A stretch of DNA of 64,000 nucleotides, from assembly GCA_021904315.1 (NCBI GenBank), contig CM038919.1, positions 6,820,001 through 6,884,000 of the forward strand, in the 5' to 3' direction. A program made the position numbers and the translations under genes. This document shows, piece after piece, positions 1-13,379 of this stretch (its first letter is position 1; each line of letters opens with the position of its first letter). This stretch comes from Sphagnum magellanicum. Taxonomy: Eukaryota; Streptophyta; Sphagnopsida; Sphagnales; Sphagnaceae. The notes under the pieces were generated by a model that searched no databases, had not been told where the DNA came from, and was given only the letters and a program-made list of their open reading frames with translations.

Positions 1-3000
1 TGTGTATATAATTGTTTTGGTTTATAAGTAAAATGCAGATTATAATAAAATGGATTTAAAAATGAATTAAACATGTTTTTTTTGCATGATTATTTCCCAC
101 ACATGTGATTTACATCCAAAGTTTAAAAATTTGAACTTAATGAATAAAAAACCTACCCAAACAATTTAATAAAAGAATCATTTCCTTTGTACCCTTCTAT
201 CTCAAAATTTCAAAACTTTTTTATTTCATATAATTTATTTATTCATCAAATTGATCTAATGAACATGTAGTTACAAAAAAGGAAACATGATTTTATTGAT
301 AAATAAATAAAATTAATTATATCATTTTATGCATTCATTTATAAAACACTATAATATAGACAATTCATTGTAAAATAATTGAAGATTCAAAAGGACCTTT
401 ATATAACATCCATTAATTATTTCATTTTTTTAAAGTTTTTTTTTTCAATATCCTAATAGTAGGAACACACTAATACACCATAGTTCTAATAAACTGAACA
501 CCACGAAAAACTAAAATCATTTTTTTATTTTTAATTAATTAAACATTCCTTTTTGGAACCCAATTGTGAATGAACCAATTTAAATTCATTGTTAAGAATT
601 TGGAAGATTTTTATTTACATGAAAATAAGATTATTAACATTTTTGTATATTGTTAACACCTCTACATAGATTACAAAGACTACAAATTTCTCATATGCTT
701 TTTATTATGTTTGAAACTTTGAGAAATGATATCTAACAACATGATTGTATTGAAATGGGTAGTAGTGCAACCAGGAAAATTCTTTTTTTAATTATTGCAT
801 TAGTCAAACTACAATTTTTGTTATTTTTTTCATGGTCAAACATGCCCCCTATTCAACTTTAAATGTTATAATCTTTTTTCGAGTTTCACATAAATGGCTG
901 AAATTTTTGAGTGAGCTTTGTTAATGCTAATAGATCTAAATTTCTTATGGTTGAATCATCACGCTCTAGAAATATTTGAGTTTTAGGGAATGTGACAGTA
1001 CAATGAACTTTTAAAAACTCCCTCTATACTTTCAGGACCCCTTGAGCACTTAGGGGTTAAGATTTAAGGCTGAAATATAATTATAAAATTTCAATTTTAT
1101 ATAATGTAATGTATAGTATACAAATCATGGAGGAAAAGTCAATCATCCAACATACACAAGCTTACACCCTAAAACATACAATGTCAATATTCAAGTTCAC
1201 CTATGAACTATAAATGTATTTTGTTGCGTGCATCCTATTAACCAGTGTTGGCTGGTTTTCAGTCTAGTTCTAAGATCTGTTCTTGATTAACAGTTAATCC
1301 ACAAGTGCTTGATTTTTGAAAACCTGCAATCAGAATTGGACCTGGACCTGCCACTTGCTAGAATTGACATGTGAAAGCAGACTCTTACTGGAACCTGAAC
1401 AATAACCCCAAACTTGATTGCAAATCCTCTTTAATAGAGTGGAGTTAGCCATAAAGCACCCAAACTGAAGACACTGGACCCAAGTTTTGCCAAAAATGGA
1501 GATGGGAAAAAAAGTTCCAAGACAACAGGACATGTGAAACTGCAGGTGGACTAACACAAGTAGGCTACGGAGTTTAGGAGGGGGAACCTTGGAGATAATC
1601 CTAGCATAGCTACTTTCAATTCAGATCCTCACAGTAACACTCAGGTCCTAGCATGCATATTATGGCTGCTTTCAGTTCAGATAGCTTCTTACAAAGTGTT
1701 TGTTTACACAATAAAGATATCCTTATAAAGTGTCCATTTCACCGGATAAGTACCCTGTGTTTGTTGAAAATACAGGGCACAGTCAAGAATTACATATATT
1801 AAAGGACGTCATAACATGAAGCATCATTTCATACAGGATGAAGACAACACAAAGGAAATAAATACAGGACGAAACTGAGTAATGCATTGATTTTGGTGCG
1901 TTCCTGTGTTTCAGCCTGTCTTTTATGTATTGGCAGTCCAAATTTGTTTTTGGTAGCCCATACTGTGACTTGTAAGGATGTCAAAATGTGTGTTCATTGG
2001 CAATCTTAGGAAAAAGATGGCCCACACAGTCGGGCTGACTTTATGGATATATTTAATATGTGAGGTTTTTTCATGACGATTTTTTTTATAAAAAACTTTG
2101 ATGGTACCACTGCAGCCATAATTTGTTTTGATTCGATGCTAGCCCATTCTGTGACTTGTAAGGATGCCAAAACGTGTTCATTGGCAATATTAGGAAAAAG
2201 ATTCTAGTGCATATCCAGGCATATGCTTGAACATATAATAATATTATCAGTCAGAGGCTGTTGTAGCTTAATTGACATGTTTGTGGACTATAGTATAGTC
2301 ATTCATGTATGCTTTTAGATATAAGAAGTATGTACGTGAGGATTTCATAGAAAGCTGTGAAAAGGTATGCACACTGGTCACGTGCCATTTAGAATGTCAT
2401 CATCTGCTACATTACAGTTTGAGCTGAACTCCCGTAAACATTTCTTCTACAATTTGGAAATTGTTGATTAGAATTTTCAGCAAATGTTGTTATAACCACA
2501 AACTTTTACTAAACCCACAAATTCCATAAATTAGAAATCTTATGTATGAAATCAGATCATTTTAGATCATCATGCATCATAATCAAACCAGATTTATTTA
2601 TAGGAACATTTAGAGTCTCAGTAAATTGTTATCACAAAATTCGCAAAACCTCCAAACTCCAGAAATGTGAAATAAGATTAAAGAAAGAAATAATCATTTC
2701 AAGTTCTCATGCAATAAATTTTCATACTTAAGCTCTATTTACTTAATATAAAATTATTAAATAGGATTTCAGTTATATTTTTGTCAATTGTTTTTGGAAA
2801 AGGTGTCCATTTTACTCCAGAAATTAGAAAGCTTATTAACAAAATCATCATTTTGCAGATTGATCATCATGATTTGAACTTTGTAAAATAAAAAATCATA
2901 ATTAAACCCAGATCAATTAATTATCTGCAATTATAGACACTAGATTTCTTTCATTTTTTTTTCCGTAAAACTGAAAATGCTGACTTTAACCTACCTGCAC

Positions 3001-4653
3001 GGCAATGTAATCCAAGAACTAGACCTGGTACCTTCAAGAGCCGACAGCAGAAGTGGGGCCGTCGAAACGCGCTGCGCGCGCAGCAGGGATGGATCTGGAA
3101 ATGCTGAAAAGAGTTTCTATAATTCTGCATCATTGCTTTCAATCTAGATATTTGGACGAACGGATCTGATGCAAGCATCTGATGTAAGATGGGCAAGCAT
3201 GAAGATGTGCCAACTTGAGAGCGCTCAAATGTCAAGTTTCAGCCAATGGATCGATCAGCTTTTGCAGTCACTGGAATTGAGAGTGCCTACCTCTCGTAAT
3301 TGCACTGAGGGTCCAGTGCGAGGAGCAGATAGGACAAAGGGTAAAACCGGCACCAACGATGGTACCACGGTAAAAATCCCAAAATCCATTTAAATTATTT
3401 CTAAATATCACAAACATCCTATGCTAAGACTGAATCAGGGTCTCTGAGTTCAAATCTAACGTTTTTTGGGCTTAATATGGTCACTAAGAGTCTTCATTCA
3501 AAAAGGTAAAGGTACCAACGTGGGTGCTGCTTCACCCTGGCCTTCTTGAAAGGTCTAAAGAGTGGGTAGGAGTGGATCGTAAATCATATTCAGCTCAGTG
3601 TGCAACACTCGAACTTCAAGTTCTTTCCCGTTTCTGAAAGGTTGTTCCTTTTGTTTTCTCTCAATACACGAGACTTGCCTACTCCCTGTATCTCTCCCTC
3701 TCTCTCTCCTCTCATGAATCCTAGTTGTCCCGCATCTCATTCCTGATCTCTTGGCATTGTTTCATTTCTCGTCCATGCTAGAGCTTGAGCTCGGCCGCTA
3801 GTTAGAGCTTACAGGAGGCCTTCTCTCAAGCCTTTGACAAAACTTGTGTTTCGCGTTGGTCAATGGATATACAGAAACCAAAGCATTGAGACTAGCAATC
3901 CGTTACATTCAGGATCTATGCAGATCACATACTAGATTTCTCCACCGTACCCACCCTTCATACCCAATGTGTGTGAGGGAGAATTTTGAGAGTCGTGTTT
4001 CGAGCTCGACGGATACAGCAACAAAACGCGTAGACACTAGAAATCCGCTAAATTCACAGTCCATGGAGATCACAATGTACTAGAATGTCACAGGGCCCGC
4101 TCATGCGATCGTATGTGAAGGTCCAGTCCACAGCTACTATCAGATGCAGTTCAGGGTTCCAGTTTAGGACATCTTCCGATTTCGATTCCCAAGAACACTG
4201 CAGCCTTATATTTCTTGCAATCAGCAAGACAACCGAACTTGACTCGGCATGGAGTACACACATGCAATTGTGTCATGTGAAATAGTAATGCGTGGATTGC
4301 ATGTCCTGTCAACGGTTGGGAACCGTGATATATAATTTTTTAAGAGACGCAAGTGCAGCTATGGAAGAAGAGTTGTACAGTCCACTGTCCTATCGGATGT
4401 CCATTCCCAGGCAGGAGAGCTTTCTTCCATAGCTTACCGACCAGATGGGGATTTTTGTGGCTTTCATGCTGATCGACTTTCTCTTGCGATCTGCCACTCC
4501 CAAAACATAGCCCAGTTAATTGATGAGTTCGTCCAAACTAGGACTCAGTTTTTCAGTTCCTAATTCTCATGTGTTTTGGAAATTCTCACTTTTAAAGATG
4601 CATTTTTGGATCATATGCAGATTCCAAAGAGAAGTCGCAGAAAAGGTGACGAG
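1..4653. other. Non-coding leader upstream of the unit 1 RNase gene
   Basis: I see no credible gene here. The first 3 kb is AT-rich with many stops in all frames. The stretch 2990-4320 is more balanced in composition, includes a CT-rich microsatellite near 3690-3718, and is the best preserved part relative to unit 2 (27550-28960). It probably contains the promoter and 5' UTR of the RNase gene. Short open frames here (for example 3844-4083) are broken or frameshifted between the two units and look like chance. Confidence 0.6.
4329..4336 (+). promoter_or_regulatory. Possible TATA box of unit 1 RNase
   Basis: A TATATAAT run lies 318 bases upstream of the RNase start codon, in a block that is otherwise conserved between units. 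At the matching place in unit 2 (about 28946-28960) the run is broken into GATATTATTC. No transcript data are available, so this is a weak positional call. Confidence 0.25.
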
Positions 4654-6516
4654 ATGGCGTCGAAGCTGGTGATACCGATTCTGTTGGGAGTGATCTGCAT
4701 GCTTACCGTGGTGACGGCATGGGAAAACGGAAACTTCAAGGATTCCCAAGTAATCTCCATGCCAACGGCAACAGCTGAGAAGAATATCTCGATACTCGTG
4801 ATACAGGTATATTTCTAACGCCTTATGGTCACTTTGAGCTATACACTCCTTGAAGTTTAAACAAAATTAGAGCGTGACCTGCTTAGAGAGAAGATACGAG
4901 GCGGGCCGCACAGAAATTAAACTTTTTGCTATGTACATTGTTGATCCATCACCCATCACACCCTCAAGTTTAATGTGCGCACAAGCTTTCCAAACAGCAA
5001 AATCATGCAGCCCTGCATGTCGCCTTCTCAATTTCCGCTTTACATTTGCAGCCGGGTCAAGAACAATGAGTGTATGTTTATGCGTTTTGCATTCGCTCTA
5101 ATATGTGTTTGTGTCAAGTTTTGCCAAGCGCCGACTCACAAACTTCACTCGCCAAACATAAGTGAATTAATCTCAAGTGTGATCTGCCTTCATAGAATCC
5201 ACCAACATGATTAAGTGTGATGGTAAATCCTAGGATGATCACGCCAAGGCTTTTATGCAATTGTTATGTATGTGAGCAGTTTGTACTGTTGTCATTTTGC
5301 AGTGGGGATACTCGTACTGCTGCCCCAAGAAACAACAATCATGCTGCTTATCGCCTTACCTAGCACCAGATTTCCTCATCCATGCAATCTGGACGATTAA
5401 CAGCAAAAGAGAATTTGAAACCGAATGCAACGGTCCTTTGTTTAACGAGAAGGAGGTACACTTCGCCAATGACTTCTCACTCCCTTCACAGTGTGGTTTA
5501 GAGGCTGGATGGACTATCAACTCGCTTGCATGTCTATTGCTCGGGCAATAGCTAGTACTGAGATTATGCCCATGATGCCAATCTTCTTGAGTTTTCAACT
5601 TCTTTCAAATTTGCAAAACTTAACATAATTTCATGTCAGCGATTTTAGACTTTCTAGAAAAATGGTGGGACATAGTAGTGCATCGTCGTTCTTAGGAATT
5701 GACTGTGAGAAGCGCTGGGTGTGATTTCTGTGGACAAAAACTGTCAGTTGTCGGTGGAGGTTATAGAGTACAGTAACCTTTACTGGCCGTCGTTGAACTG
5801 ATCCTACACCAACGTTGAGTACTGGAAGCTAATGTAGGACGTGTACGGAAGATGCTCCGGCTTAAGTCAGTCAGCATGGTTCAAACTAGCCATCAAACTC
5901 TTCCAGCCAGACTTTACAGTCGCTCTTCTTGAGAGAGGTACGACGACGTTTCCTTCTTTGTCACAAGAACCTGGATGGACAAATAATTTTGCTATTAGTG
6001 CTAAATCTCTGCACGAAACACATATTCGACAATTCTAAAATGTCCGATGCAGTGCAATATCAAGGTGAAGTTGTATTAGATGTTATAAAATCGGACTTGA
6101 GTAGTTGCTCTTGAAGATTTATCTTATGACGTTATGTATACGGGCCCAAGTATGTAATATGCCAATTCAACAATCGTACTCCTTACTGATTTTTTGCAGG
6201 TATCGTGCCTGGAGGAAAATACACCCAGGATGATTTTCAGAAAGCTTTGAGCCTTGCGGTTGGTCACAAAGTAGGCGTCCGTTGCAACAGTAACAGTGCA
6301 ACTGGAGAGCTAAAATCGTACGAGGCGCTCATCTGCTATTCCCCAGACGAAAAGGAGGTCATCGATTGCGGACATAATAATCTTCCATCTGCAGGAGAAT
6401 ACGAGTGCACTGGCAAGATCGTGCTCCCACGCAAACCGTGCAAACCGACTTCGTTTGGATCGTGTGAATCTGACGCCAAGATCGTCGCCCGCAAGAGGAG
6501 AAGATTCAAGAGCTAG
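4654..6516 (+). pseudogene. RNase T2 (S-like RNase) pseudogene, unit 1 copy, four exons
   Basis: Exons read 4654-4806, 5303-5455, 5748-5937 and 6200-6516, with GT-AG introns in the same places as the unit 2 copy. Exon 1 encodes an N-terminal signal peptide (hydrophobic core in residues 5-22). Exon 2 carries the Cys-rich WGYSYCC block and active-site block I, here DFLIHAIWT where the family has IHGLWP. Exon 4 carries the conserved C-terminal Cys pattern. Exon 3 has two in-frame stops: TGA at 5799-5801, replacing a conserved Cys, and TAG at 5835-5837, replacing Trp in active-site block II. Block II has also lost its catalytic His, Glu and Lys (reads YWKLM, stop, DVYGRC). Exon 4 extends 12 codons past the unit 2 stop, ending in a basic tail with RKRRR. 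The gene is broken twice over and cannot make a full protein. Family assignment is firm; exon 3's acceptor (CAG before 5748) was chosen because it keeps frame and family spacing. Confidence 0.85.
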
Positions 6517-6635
6517 CTAGCTAGATTGAATCACACAAAAGCTAGCTTGCTTTAAGCAGCGGAGATGATGAAGAGCAAAAGAATCCATGACCAAGAACTG
6601 TGTCAAGAGGGAGATCTGAATATGTCTACTATAGT

Positions 6636-6641
6636 AATAAA
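6636..6641 (+). terminator. Polyadenylation signal candidate, unit 1 RNase
   Basis: AATAAA lies about 120 bases after the stop codon at 6516. The same hexamer is conserved at 31321-31326 in unit 2. The position suits a plant 3' UTR. Confidence 0.4.
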
Positions 6642-8460
6642 CGGCTCTACAGATCGTGCTGCAGTTGCTAGAATTGCTGCAGAAGATCAGTGTGAGACAA
6701 GACTGGCTATGTAAAAGCTCAAACTGCTGATCACCCACTTCGTGATCTCATGATGAGCAGTATTGCACATGTATGGCCATGATGGTCGTTGCATAGTTTG
6801 CTCCGGATAGAAAACCCGTTGGACACCATCAATGATGTGATCTATGAGTTGCTATGCTTCTTGTGTACCAGTGTTTTTATAAATACGAACTTGCAGTGTT
6901 TTTGTGTAAGTATGGATTTTTATGTTTAATTCAGATGGATTTATAATGATTGACGTGGGCTTAATCATTTCTATAATTTATAAGATGTAATGATTTATGT
7001 GGATAAAATTTTCAGTCAATCAACATAAATTATTTTGTCTATTTTCAGCATTTTTTCTTCTTCCAACTTGATCTGATGGGAATTATTTTGAGGTGGTTTT
7101 TAGAAATAGGAAATGGATATATTTGGCGTTTAACTTTGACTGTCAATTTCGACCTCTAATTCTTCTTTAGACCTGATGTGATGGGGATGAGGTGGACAGT
7201 TCTTTAAAATATCGCATCAAAACATGTCGAATTGAATATGGAAACATTTAAATTCATATCAAGTGAACAATTTACATGCACATGTGCAATCAACATAGGC
7301 ATTGTCAAATAGGTTTGTAAGTGTTAAATGCACATTTTTCTTTGTTTGCTGAAATCTAGATGTTGATTACATGACAAGTCTCATGCAAAGTCAAATCTCA
7401 AATATTTGTTCGCAGATATTGAAATGTTGTTGAAACTTGAATTATCACAAGCCTGTTCAATTTGCAGCATCTAGCATTGTAACGTCACAAGGATGAAGTG
7501 AGGTGCGATTTGGAACATGTTGGGAAACATATTGGGAAATGGGTGAATATATTGAGAACTGGGGGAACACATTGGGAACAACAATAATCCAAAAAATCCA
7601 ACACCCCGCCCTCCCCCAACCACCCAAAAAAGAAAAAGACTGGGCCCCTTCGTCCAGGCTGCCTCAGCTCATTGGTTGTGAGAATTTTGTCGCTTACCTT
7701 GAGTGTTCGTTGCCTTTTTCTGTGTAGGCTAATGGCTAGGGCACCAACTGTGGGACATCGTGTATGAAGGCTTCCCCCCTTCCCTTGAAAAGGACAATGG
7801 GCTTTTGAACGTGCTAGGCCTCCACAACAACATGAATATGCATGGGTTTACTAGTTTACTCCTCTACTACATTCCAATGTTCACCAATTATCTTGGAGAG
7901 TTCTTTCCATTCAGTCTTGTTCATATTCATTGTTCACCAATACACAAATTGATGGCAGAATTACATCACCATTTAAGTATTATCTTAGATGGTTGACCCG
8001 TGGCAACAACTGTCAGCTCAACTTTGCTTCATAATTGCTTGTGGGAGAATTTGACATTTAGAGAAAAAAAGGACATGCCCATGTAGATATGGTAGCTCCA
8101 CAAGCAAAATAATTGATGATGCTAAATATGCACATCATGTGTACTTTTTATCTTCTAAACAAATGTAAAAATGCAACAAAATAAGAATCCAAATCAACGG
8201 TCAATTGAGGAGAGGATAAAGATGGCCCAGGGTTTGCAGACTAAGAAAATAATTAAGCCTGGGGATGACAAAGAACTCATTTGCAGAAATTTGTTAAAAG
8301 ACTTGAAATCTTCAAGGTATATTTCACTAGTGAATGGTATTATACAGTTGAAATTGGTGATCAGAGGTAGCAACATTGATTATTATGAAAGGATCTAATG
8401 ACCCCACAATAAACAATTTGTGGCAATTCAATACAAAGTTTGTTGTTAGGAGGAACAATA
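6642..8460. other. Non-coding 3' flank of unit 1 RNase, up to the copia edge
   Basis: This stretch is conserved with 31327-33162 but contains no recognisable gene. Two short open frames persist in both units (8171-8398 with 32873-33100, and part of 7760-7996 with 32508-32699). Differences between units in the 8171 frame are almost all amino-acid changing, as expected of non-coding DNA. I match neither to a family. Confidence 0.5.
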
Positions 8461-8526
8461 TGTTTGAAATCAATGCTTTATTATTGTGAGGAACTTTCCA
8501 CCCAATGCATCCTTCGAAGACACACA
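8461..8526 (-). repeat. Copia 3' terminal repeat, unit 1
   Basis: 66 bases starting TGTTTGAAATCAATGC and ending GAAGACACACA, matching 20445-20505 at the other end of the copia and 33163-33228 in unit 2. On the minus strand it reads TG...CA. Similarity to the 5' repeat stops abruptly after this short block, so either the LTRs are very short or the 5' LTR is truncated. Confidence 0.55.
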
Positions 8527-9907
8527 TTGTGCTTCACTCCTGAGCTCCATTTATTTGTCACAACAAGACATCCTTTTTGATAGAGCTTTAAAAAGTTATA
8601 AATTAAATTTAAATTCATATTTGTCTATTTGTCTCTAATTGATCTATTTGAATATTCTTAATACTTGCACAAGTGGAAGCACAGTAAAGTGTTTAACTAA
8701 AAATATTTGTTAGTATATTTGTCAAGTGAACAAAAAATAAGACTAAAACCTATCACAAAATTGTTATGCATTCAATTTTTTGAATTGAATGATAAATAAC
8801 AAGATACTTCTTTATTATTACACATTAATTTTTTAATTTTTCATTGTAAAAGTCATTTCAAGTAGACTTTTTAGAATGCAAGTAGCTATTAGAACCTACT
8901 TTTTCAAGTATAAGATTTGATTCAAATATGTTTAACTATATTCTACCAAAGAAAAAGTAGATTTGTTATTTGGTGATGCCCTTAAACATATAATGATTTT
9001 TATGCTATAATTTCATACATGTATATTTCATTAAATTTTCTAATGAAAAAATAGCTTTCAACACCATATTGAATAGTTAATTTCAAATGTACTTATGGAT
9101 GCAGTCACAATACAATGAGCCAAAAAGGGCATCCGATTGCAAAGGAAAACATTCAAAATTAAACAAACATTTATGTTTTGTCATTTAAAACCATGGCAAG
9201 TCATTTTTTTTTCATTCATATAAATATTAAGGAATTCAAATCAAAAATCATTTGATAAAATTCTAAATTTAAGTTTAGATTTAGGACCTTTAAAAATGCA
9301 TAGCAATGTGTTAAACAAAACTTAATTTTGCAAATGACTATCAAAAGGATTCATATAATAAAACACATTTGATGGAAAAAACATTAAAAGGATAAAAACC
9401 TATTAATCACATTATAAAAGCACTCATACCTTAAAATATTTGGGTTCTAAAACTTTAAACATTTAAAAAACTTTCCAAAATTAATCCAAAATTTGAAGTT
9501 TTCAAAAGTCCTTTGCCACACATAAATGGGTTTAATTATACATAATGTGTTAAGAAAAGTTATAGTTTATTATACAAAAAAACATAAAAATGTAAAAAAA
9601 TAAAAATTGGTTATGATTTGAAATTATTATCATTTCTAAAACTGAACAAAGAATCAAGATACTTTCAAAAATGTCATGTACATGGATAACTATAAACACT
9701 TATTATAACAAGTTACAAAAAAATTGTTCCAAAATTCATTCATATGAAAAAAAAATTTGGGAAAAACATTTTGCAATCCTTATTTTAAATAATCATGTTG
9801 ACTCATTATATCCCATTTGCACCCTTATTCATTATTTTTATTATTCCAAAGTTTTTCAAATTTTGTAGTTGATTTACAATAAAACCAATTGAGGGCTCAA
9901 TAGTTTT
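8527..9907. other. AT-rich copia 3' region, unit 1
   Basis: There is no coding sequence. It is collinear with 33229-35494 in unit 2 once the solo LTR there is removed. It probably represents the 3' untranslated or LTR-internal part of the copia, up to the point where gypsy E inserted (GTTTT just before 9908). Confidence 0.45.
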
Positions 9908-10645
9908 TGTTGAAATCAAAAACATTTTGTAATTAAAACCAATTTTACTACCAAATCCGCTAGAATCTTAACTAGATTTATGTAACCAAAACTAGATTCA
10001 TGGAATCAAAACTAGATTTAGGTAACCAAAATTAGATTGGTGTAACCAAAACCATATTTACAAAATTGAAACCGGATTTGTTTTAATCGAAATTGGATTT
10101 TTAAATGTTTATTTTTAGAACTAAAAATCTAAAAATGATCAATTGGATTGGTAGTTAAGATTTTTCTTTTATAAGGTTTGAAAGGTATATATTTAAGGGG
10201 ATTTTTAATTTTTTTCTTTTTCACAAAGAAGAAGACTATACAAAGTTTTTTCAAACCTAATTGTGGAAAAAGTTCAAACCTTTTGAGTTTTTTACCTTCT
10301 TTTTTGAAATAATTCGTGTTTTTTGCTAGAAGGGTATTTTTCCACAAAGTTTTATGTTCTCATGTTCATTCAATGTGTGTGTTTTTCCTTAATTATTTTT
10401 TTGTTGTCACATGAATTTTAGGTTTATGTTTTGATATCTAAAATGATTGTAAATGTTTGCCCCCACTTCAAATCCAGTAATGTGATTCCCCTACCAAAAA
10501 CTATAGTATTCTGAAAATCTATTTGATTTACTAGTAGTTGAATTTTGGTGGTTTTAAAAATCACCCCCCCCCCCCCCCTTGGATAAAAATTCATTAAACT
10601 TTTGTTTCATTTACAAACCCGATTATTTACTAGGTGGCCTTAACA
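9908..10645 (+). repeat. 5' LTR of gypsy E1
   Basis: 738 bases beginning TGTTGAAATC and ending TTAACA. It matches 35495-36248 and 55908-56638. It contains the repeated phrase ACCAAAACTAGATTTA near 9975-10080 and a run of C at about 10563-10579. The next bases, TTTGGCGACC, look like a primer binding site. The five bases before it, GTTTT, match the duplicated target at the unit 2 copy. Confidence 0.85.
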
Positions 10646-10974
10646 TTTGGCGACCATATTGCAAATATAAAACTAGAATATTTGGTTCCATAATTTTAAA
10701 TTTGGCATAAGGATAAAATTATTTGACTATATTCAACATTAACCATTTTGGCTTGATCTCATGAGGATTAGTGTTTTCTATTTTTCATTAAGTGTTTATG
10801 TTTTTTTTCCCATTAATTGTTTTTTTTTAGCACAATAAAAGAAAAATAAATATAAAAAACTATCTGCCATCTTTTGTTTGGCTATATTATGTTGAATGTT
10901 ATAACGAGAGGTATGTAGAAGAAGTTGGATGAGGTTTTGCAAGAAAGTCCAAGAAATGGCTGGATTTATTTAGA

Positions 10975-13313
10975 ATGGATGACAACATTGTCATTGCATT
11001 TCATAGTAGTGACACACTAAAAATCGTAACCAAAAAAACAAAACCAATCATTAGAGTAGTTCAACTACCAAAATTGATGGGGGCACCTTTCTTGAAGCTA
11101 AGCACTCGTTACATTACAACAAGGAATCGGAACCCATTCAGGATCCTACCAAAAATCTAGCTTTTTGGTACCATGAAGGAATGCTACTTAGCTCAGTCGC
11201 TCTAAAGATTGACTTGAATCAAATTCAAGAGCACTTGGAAGAATTAAGGCACCTTCAGGAGAGAGATACCTTGAATGAGAACCATAACAGTCATTTGTTG
11301 AAAATGAATTTCATGAACGATGATGCACTTCACCCAAAAAATCCGATAACTTATATTTTCAATGTGGAAATTTCCCCTCTTGTGTGTTTATTTTGTCATG
11401 GGTTTAAGCATTTGTTAGTTAGTTGTCCCGAGAGATTTAGTCAAATTGAAATTCAACCAAGTTTGTTAGTCGCATTTCCTCCAAGAAATCCTCCCATAAT
11501 TACAACCCTTAATTACCCAAATATTGTACCAAGAAATTCTGATTCACATTCACTTATCAAAGGAGATAAGGGTGAATTTATAGGATTTTAACATCCCACA
11601 AAAAATCCTTTTCCTTCCCCAAAAGGCTATGGCTTTTTTGCGGCACCAACTCCCATGATGGGATAGCCCTATCAAGAAGGAAAGTTAGTTGTATTACTAA
11701 AATGGGGTTGGCCAAGTATGATGCCATGAGATAATGTGGCTATGTTTGTAATGACCATGGTAGGAATTGGTGGAAAAGGCCCACCATATGCAGGTGACAA
11801 ATCTTCCGAACCTTCCAACAAAGGACAACCCAATGGATCCAATCATTCAACCAGAGCATGCAAGTGAAGGCCACGAGGACCTTCTAATCCAAAAAAAGCA
11901 AGAGCGGGTGTTGGATTGGTGGGGAGTGGAGGAAAACCTCCTAGGCAACCGGCTCCGACAATGATCACATCCATAGGGGGACCCTAGATATGCCCACCAT
12001 GGATGACGTGGTACCCTCCTTGGTATCTAGTGGCACCCAATCTACCTCTAGTGACACCTACCAACCAAAAATCATTTCCTTACCCCATTTATAATGTTGG
12101 AATTGACCTTGATGCCCATGTCTTGGAGTTTCAAAAAACGATCCAAGCTAATGGGGAAAAGAATGATCCAGACATAGTGAACCTCTTTTGCATCACCTTG
12201 AGGGATGCAATCTCGAAATGGGGGGAGAATTTCGTGCAATATCACCCCAAATGCACATTTGCTGAATTAGAGGTAGCTTTTTTGTAAGCGCTACTGGAAA
12301 GTGCAAACAAACAAACATGTCTATATGGCTTTGAGAGTCATCAAACAAACAACAGACAAAAAAGTGGAGGTATACTTTGAACATATACTAAAATTTGCAA
12401 ATTGCTTACACCATAAAACCAACAATAGTTTGCTTATGACATTTTTCCAAGTCGGATTGGTACCCTATTTGTGAGTAATCACTACAAGGATGAAACACGA
12501 TATTTTGTTCCTCCACAAAGACATTGCAGTGACATGTGAAGCAAACATGGGTGAGCCAATGAATATTAGAAATTACTAGAACCTCCACCAAAAATGGAAA
12601 AAACCGCAAATTCCAAGAAGAACAAGCTAGTATGAGGTCAATGCAAAAAATTAGGTCATACCAAATAACATTACCATTGGAACCCAAAAAATTCAAATAA
12701 TTGATTGAAGGAAAAGAAAAGTATACAGGTGAATGAAATATCTACTCAATTGAAAACAACCAAAAATCCATTTAAAGGAAACCAAAATAACAAAATTGGT
12801 GATACTACCACTCAGTACTTTTGTTTTATTTATGGTGGTCTTGATCATAAGATTTTTGATTGCCCACATTGTCAAGCAGTATTGGAAATATTCAAAAACA
12901 AGAAAGTAAACTCCAAACAAAAAAAAATGTAGTAGTTAACATGGTGTTGGTTGTAACTACCAAAAGTCAAGTCTCCAAAGTTTACGCCTTCAAGGAAAAG
13001 GAAACAAAGCCAAACAAGACTGTTGCAAACTAGCAAGAGGGAAAACAACTTTAGAAATCATTTAAAGATGTTATTAAACAACTATAAAAGGAGGAACCAC
13101 CACTACAACTTCCAACATCGAAGATCGCTAAAATGTCCGCCCACAAAAACAAACAAACGCCAGGAGACAAAGGATGTCATATTGGTTAATCCTAGTTCGG
13201 AAATCAAAATTGACATGTCAAAAGTCGCAAAGAAATTAGTTTCAATTCAACAGGCTATTGGAGACTGGTTACTTGAAAACAAACATACGTTGACCCTCGG
13301 GCAAGTCTTTTAG
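10975..13313 (+). pseudogene. gag remnant of gypsy E1
   Basis: Broken frames encode a capsid-like domain around 12003-12400 (IVNLFCITLRDAISKWGENF). There is a zinc knuckle of the form CX2CX4HX4C at 11385-11426 (Cys, Cys, His, Cys all present) and a second knuckle near 12820-12865, where one Cys has become Tyr. The protein would have packaged retroelement RNA into virus-like particles. Several frameshifts and stops make it non-functional. The matching unit 2 gag is split by chromovirus B. Confidence 0.75.
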
Positions 13314-13379
13314 CTTGCACCGAACTTAAAGTAATATGTTTTTTTAAAACTTTTTTCGAAACAAAAATTGATTCCCACT

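Noticed and set aside
5303..5551. RNase exon 2 frame stays open past the GT donor to 5551 in unit 1 (30233 in unit 2)
   Set aside because: The extension has no similarity to the T2 family, whereas splicing at GAG-GTACAC restores family spacing to exon 3. An intron-retention product cannot be excluded.
5841..6114. Two overlapping open frames across the RNase exon 3 end and intron 3
   Set aside because: One is the tail of exon 3 after its stop codons and the other is a shadow frame into the intron.
10563..10579. C-homopolymer in gypsy LTR considered as a G-quadruplex or telomere-like element
   Set aside because: It is a simple homopolymer, also present but shorter in the unit 2 LTR and absent from the 3' LTR, so slippage is enough to explain it.
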